From: an uncultured Bacteroidales bacterium
Lineage (GTDB): Bacteria > Bacteroidota > Bacteroidia > Bacteroidales > Muribaculaceae
NCBI GenBank assembly: GCA_902786725.1
Contig: CADADP010000006.1
Coordinates: 23,358 to 87,357 of the forward strand
Reading direction: 5' to 3'
DNA length: 64,000 bases
The notes under the pieces: generated by a model
Database searches by the model: none
Told to the model about the DNA's origin: nothing
The model's input: the letters and a program-made list of their open reading frames with translations, nothing else
Part shown: positions 55,548 to 64,000 of the stretch, piece by piece
Numbering within the stretch: the stretch's first letter is position 1
Layout: every line of letters starts with the position of its first letter
Translations under genes and position numbers: made by a program

Positions 55548-55955
55548 GCTGTCGCCTGCTCCTCCGTACAGCCCATATTACGCAATGTTTTTTAACGTCT
55601 ATAACGCGAAGAAAGCGCATAACCCATATCAAGGGGTCCTGCGCTTTCTCTATAGCAGCCACACCAAAGGGATTTGTTGAAACTCCGATAAATACAGGAT
55701 TTGAGAGCATTCACCCCTTTGTAATCCTCCGGCATAAAGCTCCGATTTCTCGGTTGAGGCCCGCCATTGGAATGAATTGCTTTACTCGGCATTTCATTTT
55801 AGTTTGAAGAGTATCCCAATCAGCTTTGGTGTGGACAATCTTCAAAGGTTTCTATTGCAAATTTACTCAGAAAAATCGAGACTTGCAAGAATCGGAGCGA
55901 AAAGTGGGCTCAAAAAGCGCGATAAAGCGGCAAAAATCGTTGTGTCGTTCCGGAA
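55548..55955. other. Intergenic region with one terminator and an unexplained block
   Basis: The first part holds the LysE terminator at 55610-55649. From about 55650 to 55955 no frame convinces on either strand, though short frames exist. The block resembles non-coding or decayed DNA; whether it occurs elsewhere in the genome is unknown. Confidence 0.5.
55610..55649. terminator. Terminator after the LysE gene
   Basis: AGAAAGCGCA pairs perfectly with TGCGCTTTCT over ten bases. The loop is 20 bases. T run is weak. Confidence 0.55.
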
Positions 55956-56657
55956 TCAGAACAAAAACGGCACTGTAGGGTCGGTGGCAAGTCGAGTAAC
56001 GAGCTGTACAAAGAAATCGTTGACCATATACGTTTCACGATAATCGTGCATAGCCTCATATCGCATCTGCAGGTCGCGATAACCATAGTGTTCCATAAGG
56101 CGCGACAATTCATCACTATCCACCTCACGCAGTCTCTTCCCCTCGAAATCCAGCCAGAAATACGCGGCAGGCTCGTCGCCGAAGCCCGATTCATCCTCAT
56201 AGGTATTGCCAAAGAATATGTCGAACAACGACGGGCCGTAGCTTCGCACCGGTTTGATGCATGAGATAAAGACTATTTTGGAATTGAAATAAAGCGGCAC
56301 GTACCCGGAAATATAGCGAGCCACGTCCTTGAAGTTGCGTCTTAGCCACTTAGTACTGGCATACCACAGAGTGTCGCCAACTGCCACCGCAGCCACTTGT
56401 TGCTCCATGAATTTCTTCACCGCTTTCTTGTCGTGCCCTTCGGGCTCAAAATCAAATTCCGTGTACGACTCAATGGTGATGGTTGGGTTCACAATCATAG
56501 TGTCGGGGGCCTCGTCGAAAACATGCTCCCACGTGGTGTAGAGATACACCGAATCGGAGGTAAGCGCATAAGTGGACGGCGGCACATTGTTCTGAGCGCT
56601 GACGCTTGTGATTAGTGTCCAAGCGGCTAATAGCACTATATATCTGAGTGACTTCAT
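55956..56657 (-). CDS. Hypothetical secreted protein, 233 aa
   Basis: A signal peptide (hydrophobic residues 7-19, cut near SVSAQ) precedes a beta/alpha mixture without a known motif. The protein is rich in Tyr, Phe and Asp, and ends in PFLF. It lies 16 bases after the PfkB gene in the same direction and is likely co-transcribed. Function unknown. Confidence 0.7.
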   Translation of the reverse strand: MKSLRYIVLLAAWTLITSVSAQNNVPPSTYALTSDSVYLYTTWEHVFDEAPDTMIVNPTITIESYTEFDFEPEGHDKKAVKKFMEQQVAAVAVGDTLWYASTKWLRRNFKDVARYISGYVPLYFNSKIVFISCIKPVRSYGPSLFDIFFGNTYEDESGFGDEPAAYFWLDFEGKRLREVDSDELSRLMEHYGYRDLQMRYEAMHDYRETYMVNDFFVQLVTRLATDPTVPFLF

Positions 56658-56673
56658 AATTTTCTGGTGAAAT

Positions 56674-57561
56674 TTATTTTGTGTTATTGCGAATCAGATT
56701 ATTCACATCGTTCACGCTGCCGTGGAATGGCCCGCTATGACAGAGCTTGAGTGAGGATATCGCCGCGGCGAAACGTCCACACTCGTCGATGTCGGCTCCC
56801 AAGCTACGCTTATAGAGGTAGCCGGCCATGTATGTGTCGCCACAGCCTGTGGCATCGGTCAACTTCGCGGGTGCGATGGCATCAATATCGTAGCGCTTAC
56901 CGTCGCGGTAAATCTTAGAGCCGTAACTGCCCAGTGTGATAAGCACTTCTCGAACGCCCCACCCTTGCAGCACACGGGCGGCACAATCAGGGTCGTCGTA
57001 GCCCGTGAGCGACTCTATTTCAAACTCATTAACTTTGAGTATATCCACATATCTGAGTGCCTGTCGCTTATCTTGCCAGTCACATGGTAGCACCTTGTCA
57101 CCGCTCACATAGCGCAAGAATCCCTGGGCATCCACGCTCAAGACACAATCTTTCTTGGCCAGCGCCTTAATTATGTCGGTGGAGAAGTCGTCGGCGAGAA
57201 GACTACCCAGATGGACAAACCGCGCACTCACACCGGCCACGTCACGCTCCGTGAATGGACTGGACTTAGCCATAACTCGCTGAGTGCGATTATTCATGTT
57301 GTGCCCGTACTTGTTCTCGAAGAACACTGTGTGCTCGCTGCGTATCACATCCACCGCTATCCCGGCGGCGCGCATATCGTCCACTGCCTTCATGTCTGAC
57401 GCCGCAAGCATGGTGAGCAGGCGGTAATTCACTCCCGGCAAGCGACTTATGGCGTAGGAAAAATAGAATGATGTGCCGCCGTTGAGTTCGGTAGTGAACT
57501 GTGGTGTGACGATGCGGTCGTGAGTAATATGCCCTATGCAACAGATATCAGTCATGGTCAA
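56674..57561 (-). CDS. PfkB-family carbohydrate kinase
   Basis: A 295-aa ribokinase-fold enzyme with the C-terminal signature LTDATGCGDTYMAGYL near residue 237, where Asp of GCGD is the catalytic base. The sugar is not clear; the shorter N-terminal signature GGTSFYFSYAI differs from ribokinase and fructokinase. Downstream of GT2 and GNAT on the same strand, so perhaps part of a glycan-related transcript. Confidence 0.9.
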   Translation of the reverse strand: MTMTDICCIGHITHDRIVTPQFTTELNGGTSFYFSYAISRLPGVNYRLLTMLAASDMKAVDDMRAAGIAVDVIRSEHTVFFENKYGHNMNNRTQRVMAKSSPFTERDVAGVSARFVHLGSLLADDFSTDIIKALAKKDCVLSVDAQGFLRYVSGDKVLPCDWQDKRQALRYVDILKVNEFEIESLTGYDDPDCAARVLQGWGVREVLITLGSYGSKIYRDGKRYDIDAIAPAKLTDATGCGDTYMAGYLYKRSLGADIDECGRFAAAISSLKLCHSGPFHGSVNDVNNLIRNNTK

Positions 57562-57618
57562 AATCGCTATGCGTAATTTATTAATTAATATCTTTTTATC
57601 ATCGATGAATTCAGTCGT

Positions 57619-58143
57619 TTAGAAGATGTATTGCATAAGCGCCACATCATAATAATCTTTTCCGCGTTTAACCCATTTTTTCAGCAGGCCGCACCGGCTG
57701 AAGCCCAGTTTCTCAAACATCAGGAGGCAGTGGTCATGGTCTTGGCGGATATAGACGTAGATTTGCCGCAACCCGATGTGGTTGCACGCATAACTCATAA
57801 GAAGTTTCACCGCTCGCTCGCCATAGCCCTGCCGCTGAAAGTCAGGTCCGATGAGCAGCCCCAGCTCGGCGCGATTATTCAGCGGGTCAAAGTGTAGCAA
57901 ATCGGCTATTCCTACAGGCTGACGCGTGTCAACGCGCTCAATTATGAGACGAAGTTGGCGTTGAGCATATATATCGGCATTGTAATCAGCCACATATTCT
58001 CGCAACAGATGCATTGAGAATGGCGCGGTGGAGTCGGTAACGTCCCAAAACCGGGTGTCGTTTTCCCAGCGGTAGAGTACATCTATATCGGCCGGTTCCA
58101 TAGCACGCAAACTTATTATGCCATCGGAGGTGAGATTGTTCAT
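57619..58143 (-). CDS. GNAT-family N-acetyltransferase
   Basis: A 174-aa acetyltransferase of the RimJ/SpeG-like class. ISLRAMEPADIDVLYRWEND opens it, and GLLIGPDFQRQGYGERAVKLL near residue 93 is the acetyl-CoA-binding motif A (Q/R-x-x-G-x-G). The substrate is unknown. Its ATG overlaps the GT2 stop by four bases, so they are translated together. It could acetylate an amino sugar, but nothing ties it to the fdt operon 50 kb away. Confidence 0.9.
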   Translation of the reverse strand: MNNLTSDGIISLRAMEPADIDVLYRWENDTRFWDVTDSTAPFSMHLLREYVADYNADIYAQRQLRLIIERVDTRQPVGIADLLHFDPLNNRAELGLLIGPDFQRQGYGERAVKLLMSYACNHIGLRQIYVYIRQDHDHCLLMFEKLGFSRCGLLKKWVKRGKDYYDVALMQYIF

Positions 58144-59264
58144 TGCTGCGACATTTTGGGGGTTATAAGCATTTGGTTCGTATGCGAATAGATATGAAAA
58201 TCGTGGTTAAGTGACGCGTAATGGTCGATAAGCGCGACGATTTCGGCATAAGAATAGAGTTCGTCATCGAGCACCACTTGCACGTGGCCCGCATCGGGGA
58301 TTTCCTGCTCAAACTCATTAAGGCCAAGTGCGGCAGCTATCGCCCGCCCGTTTCGGCCCGGAATCACCCACCGGCGTTTAGACCTGTCGGTAGCGCGCTT
58401 GGGTAATAACCTTATGACGAGACGGCGCAACTTGGCCGCAGTCTTACGCACCCACACTCCGGCCTTGATAATCGGGTAAGCCACAGCCCCAAAGCGTGGA
58501 AAATGTTTCTTGTAGAAGATGAGCATGGCACCGTAGAAGATTTCCACATACCGCATCGACTCCTTTTTTGTGCTCTCACCCTTATAGTGAATTATGGGTA
58601 CAGGCAGGTACCAGTTTTCACGACCGGCCTTAACTATGCGATATGAGAGATCGATGTCTTCGCCATACATGAAGAAATCCTCATCAAATCCGCCGAGATT
58701 TCTAAGCAAATCGGTGCGACAAAACATAAAAGCTCCGGCCAGAATATCCACCTTATGAGCCGAGTGCTCATCTAGGTACCTGAGGTGATACTTAGCGAAA
58801 ACACGCGATTTGGGGAAGAAACTCGACAACCCGAAGATTTTGCAAAACGAGACCCAGGGCGTGGGGAAAGCACGCTTGGACTCGGGCAGGAAATGTCCGT
58901 TTGCATCAAGCATTCGCACCCCTATCGCTCCGCAATTCTCATGCGTGCGCATCCATTCCAGGCACTGCGACAACGCTGAATGGTGGATTATGGTGTCGGG
59001 GTTAAGGACAAGAGTGTATTCGCCTTGCGCACAGGCTATGGCTTGATTATTCGCACGTGCAAACCCCACGTTATCAACATTTTCCACAAATGTCACGCGG
59101 TCGCCGAAACGCCGCCGGCTGTGCTCAATGGAATCGTCGCCTGAGCAATTGTCCACTACTATCACCTCTCCGCTAATGCCATCCATAGCCTCAAGGACCG
59201 ACGCAATGGTCTGCTCGAGAAAATACTTTACTCTGTAATTTACTATTACTACCGAAATCTCCAT
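58140..59264 (-). CDS. Glycosyltransferase family 2
   Basis: A 374-aa inverting GT-A transferase. It starts with SVVIVNYRVKYFLEQTIASV, then GEVIVVDNCSGDDSIEHSRR (the D-x-x-x-x-D region) and LVLNPDTIIH at the metal site. FFMYGEDIDLSYR near 180 holds the ED acid/base motif. The C-terminal region (about 270-374) is basic and less typical. Probably a rhamnosyl- or galactosyl-type transferase for a surface glycan. TAACTTTG and TAAATTTG boxes are upstream on the minus strand at 59341-59348 and 59351-59358. Confidence 0.92.
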   Translation of the reverse strand: MEISVVIVNYRVKYFLEQTIASVLEAMDGISGEVIVVDNCSGDDSIEHSRRRFGDRVTFVENVDNVGFARANNQAIACAQGEYTLVLNPDTIIHHSALSQCLEWMRTHENCGAIGVRMLDANGHFLPESKRAFPTPWVSFCKIFGLSSFFPKSRVFAKYHLRYLDEHSAHKVDILAGAFMFCRTDLLRNLGGFDEDFFMYGEDIDLSYRIVKAGRENWYLPVPIIHYKGESTKKESMRYVEIFYGAMLIFYKKHFPRFGAVAYPIIKAGVWVRKTAAKLRRLVIRLLPKRATDRSKRRWVIPGRNGRAIAAALGLNEFEQEIPDAGHVQVVLDDELYSYAEIVALIDHYASLNHDFHIYSHTNQMLITPKMSQQ

Positions 59265-59340
59265 TACTGCTTGATATTTCCTTCCGAAAGCTTAAGTGCA
59301 GGCCTCCGTCTTGCACCGGTGTCCACACCGGACTCAAATG

Positions 59341-59358
59341 CAAAGTTACACAAATTTA
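59341..59358 (-). promoter_or_regulatory. Two overlapping-range -7 boxes for the GT2 operon
   Basis: On the minus strand TAAATTTG (59351-59358) and TAACTTTG (59341-59348) both fit TAnnTTTG, about 80-90 bases before the GT2 ATG. Confidence 0.45.
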
Positions 59359-59546
59359 TGTAATCGCAAGCGCACTTGCATGGGAAAAGCACGGCAATCT
59401 CACGGGCAAAGTGCTAAAAACAAGAAGGGCATGGTCCCCACGCTGGGAATCACGTCCTACTTGTTTTCGAGGTTCACCTTGCACATGACACGGCATTTCC
59501 CAGGAAACCCGAGCACACAGGTGAGTAGCTTTCGGTGTCGCTAAGA

Positions 59547-59897
59547 TTAAGCGTTCTTAGCCTTCTCAACGATAGCCTTAAATGCCTCGGGATTGTTGAT
59601 TGCGAGGTCGGCGAGTACCTTGCGGTTAATTTCGATACCGGCCTTGTGTAGCAGTCCCATGAGCTTGGAATAAGAAAGGTCCTCCTGGCGAGCGGCGGCG
59701 TTGATACGCTGAATCCACAGTGCGCGGAAGTTACGCTTCTTGTTCTTACGGTCGCGATAGGCATAAGTCAAACCTTTTTCCCAAGTATTCTTGGCAACGG
59801 TCCAGACGTTTTTGCGGGCGCCGAAGTAACCTCTTGTAAGTTTAAGAATCTTTTTACGTTTTGCTCTTGAAGCAACGTGATTAACTGATCTTGGCAT
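59547..59897 (-). CDS. rplT: Large ribosomal subunit protein bL20
   Basis: A 116-aa protein that binds 23S rRNA and is needed for early 50S assembly. It opens [20 protein letters not shown] and has the basic helical block typical of bL20. It ends the thrS-infC-rpmI-rplT order, 124 bases downstream of rpmI. Very sure. Confidence 0.97.
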   Translation of the reverse strand: MPRSVNHVASRAKRKKILKLTRGYFGARKNVWTVAKNTWEKGLTYAYRDRKNKKRNFRALWIQRINAAARQEDLSYSKLMGLLHKAGIEINRKVLADLAINNPEAFKAIVEKAKNA

Positions 59898-60021
59898 TTT
59901 TTAAAAAATTGTTTTGACTGTTAGCGGCAAAAAACTTGCTCTTTTGTGCTAAACACTCGGTTAATAAAAATGTTTAAAATCTCTTTGATTAAAAGTGCTT
60001 ATACGCTCTTGAGAATCTTTC

Positions 60022-60219
60022 TCATTTCTTAACAAGCAGTTCACGAACAGCGTTGATGTTCGCTTTCACCACAATGCTGGAGTGAGTGAGGTTTCTCTTA
60101 CGCTTCTTGCTTTTCTTAGTCAGGATGTGACTTTTGTAAGCATGCTTTCTTTTAATCTTTCCTGTTCCGGTAAAGGAGAACCTTTTTTTGGCACCGGAAT
60201 TAGTTTTAACTTTTGGCAT
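60022..60219 (-). CDS. rpmI: Large ribosomal subunit protein bL35
   Basis: A 65-aa basic protein with the family start [21 protein letters not shown] longer frame opens 42 bases upstream, but family starts at this ATG, so it was shortened. Lies between rplT and infC as in most bacteria. Confidence 0.96.
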   Translation of the reverse strand: MPKVKTNSGAKKRFSFTGTGKIKRKHAYKSHILTKKSKKRKRNLTHSSIVVKANINAVRELLVKK

Positions 60220-60304
60220 TTTGTAATAGTTTAAAAAATTATTAATAATGGGACCAGGCACTTACCAAGCCTGATGCCCTCTCTTTTATGTCTTCTTGCG
60301 AGAA

Positions 60305-60967
60305 TCACTCTTCTGTGGCGGGCTGCTGAGGAGCTGCAGGCTGCTCTTTCTTCTTGGCCGAACCCGGCTTCTTGGGAGAGAGCATTATCGTCATTCGCTT
60401 GCCCTCGAGCACCGGCATCTGATCCACTTTGGCATATTCTTCGAGGTCGTTAGCGAATCGGAGCAGTAGCACCTCGCCTTGTTCCTTAAAGAGAATGGAG
60501 CGTCCTTTGAAGAACACGTAGGACTTCACTTTGGCTCCTTCTTTCAGGAAACCGATGGCGTGCTTGAGCTTGAACTCATAGTCGTGGTCGTCGGTTTGCG
60601 GTCCGAATCTGATTTCCTTCACCACCACCTTAGTGGCTTTAGCCTTCTGCTCTTTGAGACGCTTACGCTGCTGATACTGGAATTTCTGGTAATCCATAAT
60701 CCTGCAAACGGGAGGCGTGGCCATAGGGGCTATTTCGATAAGGTCAAGTCCCAGTTCGTCGGCTATGCTCATAGCCTGCGAGATGGGATAGACTCCCTCG
60801 GTGACATTGTCGCCCACAAGGCGCACCTCGCGAGCACGTATCTGCTCGTTGATTGCATGCGAGTCCTTATCCTTCTTGCCTCCGCGGGCAAAACGGTCGT
60901 TACGTTGCGGCTGCGGTCCGCTGTTGATGGGCTTGCGTGGCCCGTTCCAGAAAGGTTTTTTCTCCAT
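60305..60967 (-). CDS. infC: Translation initiation factor IF-3
   Basis: A 220-aa factor that proofreads initiation codons and separates subunits. The core [20 protein letters not shown] begins near residue 40; the first 38 residues are a basic, disordered extension not found in E. coli, and the C-terminal tail after 200 is Lys, Pro and Gln-rich. The start is a normal ATG rather than the ATT used by Enterobacteria. It is nine bases downstream of thrS. Confidence 0.96.
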   Translation of the reverse strand: MEKKPFWNGPRKPINSGPQPQRNDRFARGGKKDKDSHAINEQIRAREVRLVGDNVTEGVYPISQAMSIADELGLDLIEIAPMATPPVCRIMDYQKFQYQQRKRLKEQKAKATKVVVKEIRFGPQTDDHDYEFKLKHAIGFLKEGAKVKSYVFFKGRSILFKEQGEVLLLRFANDLEEYAKVDQMPVLEGKRMTIMLSPKKPGSAKKKEQPAAPQQPATEE

Positions 60968-60976
60968 TAATTATGT

Positions 60977-62911
60977 TTAAAATTTAGTCATTTTCTCAAC
61001 TTCTTGAGCAATGCCGGCTGCAAAGGTAATAATTTTTTCTGAACCTTTATCACCTTCGCCCTGTTTTCTTACCGAAACTTCCTCTGCGGCAGATTCTTTC
61101 TCTCCCACGATTAGCAGGTAAGGGATGCGCTTAAGCTCATTGTCGCGGATTTTTTTGCCTATCTTTTCGTTGCGGTCATCCACGAAAGCCCGCACGTCGT
61201 ATTCGTCCAGTACGTCCACCACGTGCTTGGCATAGTCGTTAAACTTCTCGCTAATCGGCAGCACCACAGCCTGGTCGGGCGCGAGCCACAACGGCAACTT
61301 ACCGGCGGTGTGCTCAAGCAGAACGGCCACAAAACGCTCCAGCGAGCCGAACGGCGCGCGATGTATCATCACCGGGCGGTGCTTGAGGTTGTCGGCTCCG
61401 GTATATTCCAAACCGAATCGCTCGGGCAGATTGTAATCGACCTGAATGGTACCCAGCTGCCAGCGACGTCCCAGCGCGTCCTTAACCATGAAATCGAGCT
61501 TGGGGCCATAGAAAGCGGCCTCTCCGGTTACTTGCTTGGCTTTTAGTCCTTTCTCCTCGCAAGCCTCGATGATAGCCCTTTCGGCTTTTTCCCAAACCTC
61601 GTCGGTGCCCACATACTTTTCCTTGTGTTCGGGGTCACGAAGCGATATTTGAGCCTCATAATCGAATCCGAATCGAGTAAGCACAAACGAAATGATTTCC
61701 ATCACGCCCAGGAATTCCTGCTTAAGCTGGTCGGGGGTGCAGAAGAGGTGCGCGTCGTCTTGTGTGAAGCTACGCACGCGGGTCAGTCCGTGAAGTTCTC
61801 CACTCTGCTCGTACCGGTACACGGTGCCGAACTCGGCGAAGCGCAGAGGCAGGTCCTTGTAACTGCGCGGTGCGGTGCGGTATATTTCGCAGTGATGCGG
61901 GCAGTTCATTGGCTTGAGGAAGTATTCCTCGCCCTCCTCGGGTGTGTGGATAGGTTGGAACGAATCCTTACCATACTTGGCATAGTGTCCCGAAGTCACA
62001 TAGAGCATCTTGTTGCCGATGTGTGGGGTGATTACCTGCTGATAACCGTACTTGCGCTGTATCTTGGTGAGCATATCCTGCAAGCGATTGCGCAGAGCGG
62101 CGCCTTTTGGCAACCACAACGGCAGACCGGGGCCCACGTTCTGAGAGAACGCGAATAGCTCCATTTCCTTTCCCAACTTGCGGTGGTCGCGCTTCTTGGC
62201 TTCCTCGAGCAGAATCAGGTATTCCTCAAGCATCTTCTTCTTGGGGAATGAGATACCATATATGCGCACAAGTTGCTTGCGCTTCTCGTCACCGCGCCAG
62301 TAAGCGCCCGCAATCGAAAGTACCTTCACGGCCTTGATAGGCTCTGTGGTGGGGATATGCGGTCCACGGCACAGGTCGGTGAAATTGCCCTGAGTATAGG
62401 TGGTGATGTGTCCGTCCTCGAGTTCGGAAATAAGCTCACACTTGAGCGTCTGTCCGTTGTCACCGAAGAACTTGAGCGCATCGGCTTTGCTGATGTCGCG
62501 GCGCACCACAGCTTCTTTTCGTGCCACGAGTTCATTCATTTTCTTTTCTATCTTCTCGAAATCGGCACTGGTTATAGTGTTCTCACCCGGGTCGATGTCG
62601 TAGTAGAACCCGTTTTCAATAGCCGGACCTATACCGAACTGAATGCCCTTGTAAAGTTCTTGCAGAGCCTCGGCCAGCAGGTGCGACGAAGTGTGCCAGA
62701 AGGCGTGCTTGCCTTCGGGGTCGTCCCACTTGAAGAAGCGTATTTCGCCATCGTGGTCGATGGGACGGTTTATGTCCCACTCCTCATCATTATACTTAGC
62801 GGCAAGTATCACTCTCGCCAACCCTTCGCTGATACTCTGAGCAATCTCAATCGGGGTAACACCACTCTGGAATTGCTTCACGTTTCCGTCAGGAAATTTT
62901 ACGTTTATCAT
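60977..62911 (-). CDS. thrS: Threonine-tRNA ligase
   Basis: A 644-aa class II synthetase of normal length. The order is a TGS domain (about 1-62), an editing domain (about 65-225), the catalytic core (about 245-535) with motif 2 and motif 3 regions ([18 protein letters not shown] and [16 protein letters not shown]), and the anticodon-binding C-terminus (about 545-644). First gene of the translation operon, with the promoter at 62983-63013. Confidence 0.97.
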   Translation of the reverse strand: MINVKFPDGNVKQFQSGVTPIEIAQSISEGLARVILAAKYNDEEWDINRPIDHDGEIRFFKWDDPEGKHAFWHTSSHLLAEALQELYKGIQFGIGPAIENGFYYDIDPGENTITSADFEKIEKKMNELVARKEAVVRRDISKADALKFFGDNGQTLKCELISELEDGHITTYTQGNFTDLCRGPHIPTTEPIKAVKVLSIAGAYWRGDEKRKQLVRIYGISFPKKKMLEEYLILLEEAKKRDHRKLGKEMELFAFSQNVGPGLPLWLPKGAALRNRLQDMLTKIQRKYGYQQVITPHIGNKMLYVTSGHYAKYGKDSFQPIHTPEEGEEYFLKPMNCPHHCEIYRTAPRSYKDLPLRFAEFGTVYRYEQSGELHGLTRVRSFTQDDAHLFCTPDQLKQEFLGVMEIISFVLTRFGFDYEAQISLRDPEHKEKYVGTDEVWEKAERAIIEACEEKGLKAKQVTGEAAFYGPKLDFMVKDALGRRWQLGTIQVDYNLPERFGLEYTGADNLKHRPVMIHRAPFGSLERFVAVLLEHTAGKLPLWLAPDQAVVLPISEKFNDYAKHVVDVLDEYDVRAFVDDRNEKIGKKIRDNELKRIPYLLIVGEKESAAEEVSVRKQGEGDKGSEKIITFAAGIAQEVEKMTKF

Positions 62912-63321
62912 TTCTGTTTATTCACATTTTGCACACACGACAGTGAGCCGCATGTTATTTTCTCATTATAATTTTTAACTTGCAAAGGTAATAATTAATT
63001 GCGCAATACGCAACGTGCCGAGCGATTTTTCGCGCTAAACGGGATGAAATACTTTCTTATCAGGTTAAATCAGCCGACTTTAACGCGAAAATCGCCTTGC
63101 CACCCTTTGAGTTCGTTTTGGAAATCTCTTATATTTTCAAGCCACAGAATAAGAGCAGAACTGAAGTTCTATTCATTTGGGAGTGAAGCGCCAAGGATGT
63201 GGAGTGTATCATTTATGCCTACAGTGCCTTGCAAATGTAGAAAATGGCATTGACAATCTTTTTTAATTCATTACCTTTTTGCAACCGAAAACAACACAAA
63301 CAACAAAACTTATATTCATCC
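62912..63321. other. Intergenic region upstream of thrS
   Basis: Holds the thrS promoter at 62983-63013. From 63020 to 63321 no credible frame or strong structure was seen on either strand; the block is AT-rich. Confidence 0.55.
62983..63013 (-). promoter_or_regulatory. Promoter for thrS-infC-rpmI-rplT
   Basis: On the minus strand, TTG (63011-63013) lies 20 bases before TACCTTTG (62983-62990). Confidence 0.6.
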
Positions 63322-63661
63322 ATGAAAAAATTTTTCATTTTTGTAGCACTATTATGCTTGTTCACCGCCGTGGGAACTCAGGCTCAAGCGCATCCTCCAC
63401 ACCCAGAAGGCCATCACCACCGAGGCCGACAACGCACTGGGCGAGCCCGTCCAGCTCAGGCTCTGCTCTGACCCCACCGACAGAGCCGCCGAAATCTACC
63501 GCGTCCTGGGCTACAACCCCGTCCCGTTCAAGCGGTACACCATCAAAGCGTCCTCGCCACCGCCCGATGGCAAAATCTATAGTACCCACGGCAAAATCCC
63601 GAAAAACGAACCCACTACAGGACAGCCAAATAGCGACAAGCCCCCGTTGAAGTTGAGTTAA
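63322..63661 (+). pseudogene. Secreted-protein fragment with frameshift
   Basis: An ATG at 63322 opens a clear signal peptide (MKKFFIFVALLCLFTAVGTQ). Soon after, the strong coding pattern (third bases nearly all G or C) moves to the next frame, from about 63389 to a TAA at 63659-63661 (ILHTQKAITTEADNALGEP, later EIYRVLGYNPVPFKRY). No start fits that frame. I do not recognise the family of the second part. Either one base is extra or two fragments are joined. The end abuts the phospholipase-D-like fragment. Confidence 0.45.
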
Positions 63662-63839
63662 CCTCCACGCCACGCCTGATAAGTTGGGCTATAAGTGACA
63701 GGAATGGCTTCTTCTCATTGCCTATTTCAACATACAGGTCTTTGATGTCAGCGGTACCAATCCAAAGCATGTGCTTCACGGATTGCACCCGTGAAAGCAC
63801 TTCTTTGTAATGGGCTGAATTGGAAATATAGGTTAGCAT
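63615..63839 (-). pseudogene. Phospholipase-D-like protein, N-terminal fragment
   Basis: The first 60 residues (AHYKEVLSRVQSVKHMLWIG, then TADIKDLYVEIG and LSLIAQLIRRGVEV) read as the N-terminus of the phospholipase-D-like proteins that accompany helicases in bacterial genomes. At about 63661 the frame leaves the family (STSTGACRYLAVL) and stops, so the HKD catalytic motifs and most of the protein are missing. The break falls on the end of the adjacent secreted-protein fragment. Starts seven bases after the next gene's stop. Confidence 0.6.
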
Positions 63840-63846
63840 TAAAGAA

Positions 63847-64000
63847 TCATATCTTATTTACATCCCAAATAGCCAAAGCAGCATCTATAATATGCTTCCC
63901 ACGTCTTTCTATACAAGCTTTATCCCAGAAAGGATTGTCGGGATTATCCATAAATGTCACAATTTCCTGCTGCTGTCGGATAAGACTATTTTCTTCTTTA
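63847..64000 (-). CDS. C-terminal end of an unknown gene (5' end outside window)
   Basis: The last 50 codons of a minus-strand gene entering from the right edge, ending in the block IERRGKHIIDAALAIWDV and a TGA. The sequence is AT-rich like the phospholipase-D-like fragment. By context it may be the helicase or nucleic-acid enzyme that such phospholipase-D-like genes follow, but I do not recognise this tail. Seven bases separate it from the next gene. Confidence 0.5.
   Translation of the reverse strand, partial: KEENSLIRQQQEIVTFMDNPDNPFWDKACIERRGKHIIDAALAIWDVNKI

Noticed and set aside
59296-59544. Plus-strand frame between GT2 and rplT
   Set aside because: No homology and no promoter on that strand; treated as chance.
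1-64000. CRISPR arrays, tRNAs, rRNAs, intact insertion sequences
   Set aside because: Read through the larger intergenic regions and found no regular spaced repeats, no cloverleaf pattern and no terminal inverted repeats with transposase.

Overview
The window reads as a chromosomal stretch of a gut-type Bacteroidales bacterium, probably near Muribaculaceae, Bacteroides or Prevotella. The evidence is the recurring Bacteroidetes -7 promoter box TAnnTTTG (often with TTTG or TTG 19-20 bases upstream) before many genes, the near absence of Shine-Dalgarno sites, and family content typical of the group: DUF4251, TlpA-like lipoproteins with a DUF4369-like N-terminus, a phosphate-selective-type porin, a GH3/beta-lactamase fusion, TrpB2 and the thrS-infC-rpmI-rplT order. 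No tRNA, rRNA, CRISPR array or intact insertion sequence was seen. Family names come from reading the proteins by eye; no database search was run.

Layout. 1-3660, all on the minus strand: prfA (runs off the left edge), an unknown gene, a rhodanese fused to a phosphodiester-glycosidase-like domain, and a SpoU rRNA methyltransferase. 3820-6981: a dTDP-sugar operon (rfbB, two FdtA-like ketoisomerases, a DegT aminotransferase) that could make a dTDP-3-amino-3,6-dideoxyhexose for surface glycans. 7136-7297: a likely structured small RNA. 7352-17049: kdsB, an M16-like protein without its zinc motif, a LolC-type permease, a Yip1-like membrane protein, smpB, a lipoprotein, a PhnP-like hydrolase, lepA, a thioesterase and dprA. 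17167-30812: gdhA, a uracil-DNA-glycosylase-like protein, a Wza-type lipoprotein, trpB2, clpB, a DUF4251 protein, a CPBP protease, sppA, lpxK and thiL. 30896-37539, minus strand: porin, thioredoxin-like lipoprotein, GH3/serine-hydrolase fusion and 5'-nucleotidase, a set of envelope proteins. 37724-43497: carbonic anhydrase, nitroreductase/msrA, DUF2284, a DUF1294 membrane protein with an inhibitor-I9-like tail, a short YdeI-like gene, a lipoprotein and DUF2130.

43629-51393 is the most accessory-looking part. It holds two tandem REC-GGDDF/Y proteins; an AraC regulator beside two flavodoxins whose promoter carries a perfect inverted repeat; a remnant of an aldo/keto reductase; and a WYL regulator, HIRAN protein and AT-rich PUA/EVE-like protein with another perfect inverted repeat. 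51644-54829 has adenine deaminase, an alpha/beta-hydrolase pseudogene that lost its nucleophile region, and a histidine-rich mini-ORF. 54918-59264 has a LysE-type exporter, then a minus-strand group with GT2, GNAT, a PfkB kinase and a secreted unknown. 59547-62911 is rplT-rpmI-infC-thrS. The right edge (63322-64000) is gene debris: a frameshifted secreted-protein fragment abutting a truncated phospholipase-D-like gene and the end of its upstream partner.

I found no complete system that I can call undescribed. The best candidates for follow-up are the WYL-HIRAN-PUA group, the 7136-7297 RNA, the operator at the flavodoxin promoter, and the domain fusions.
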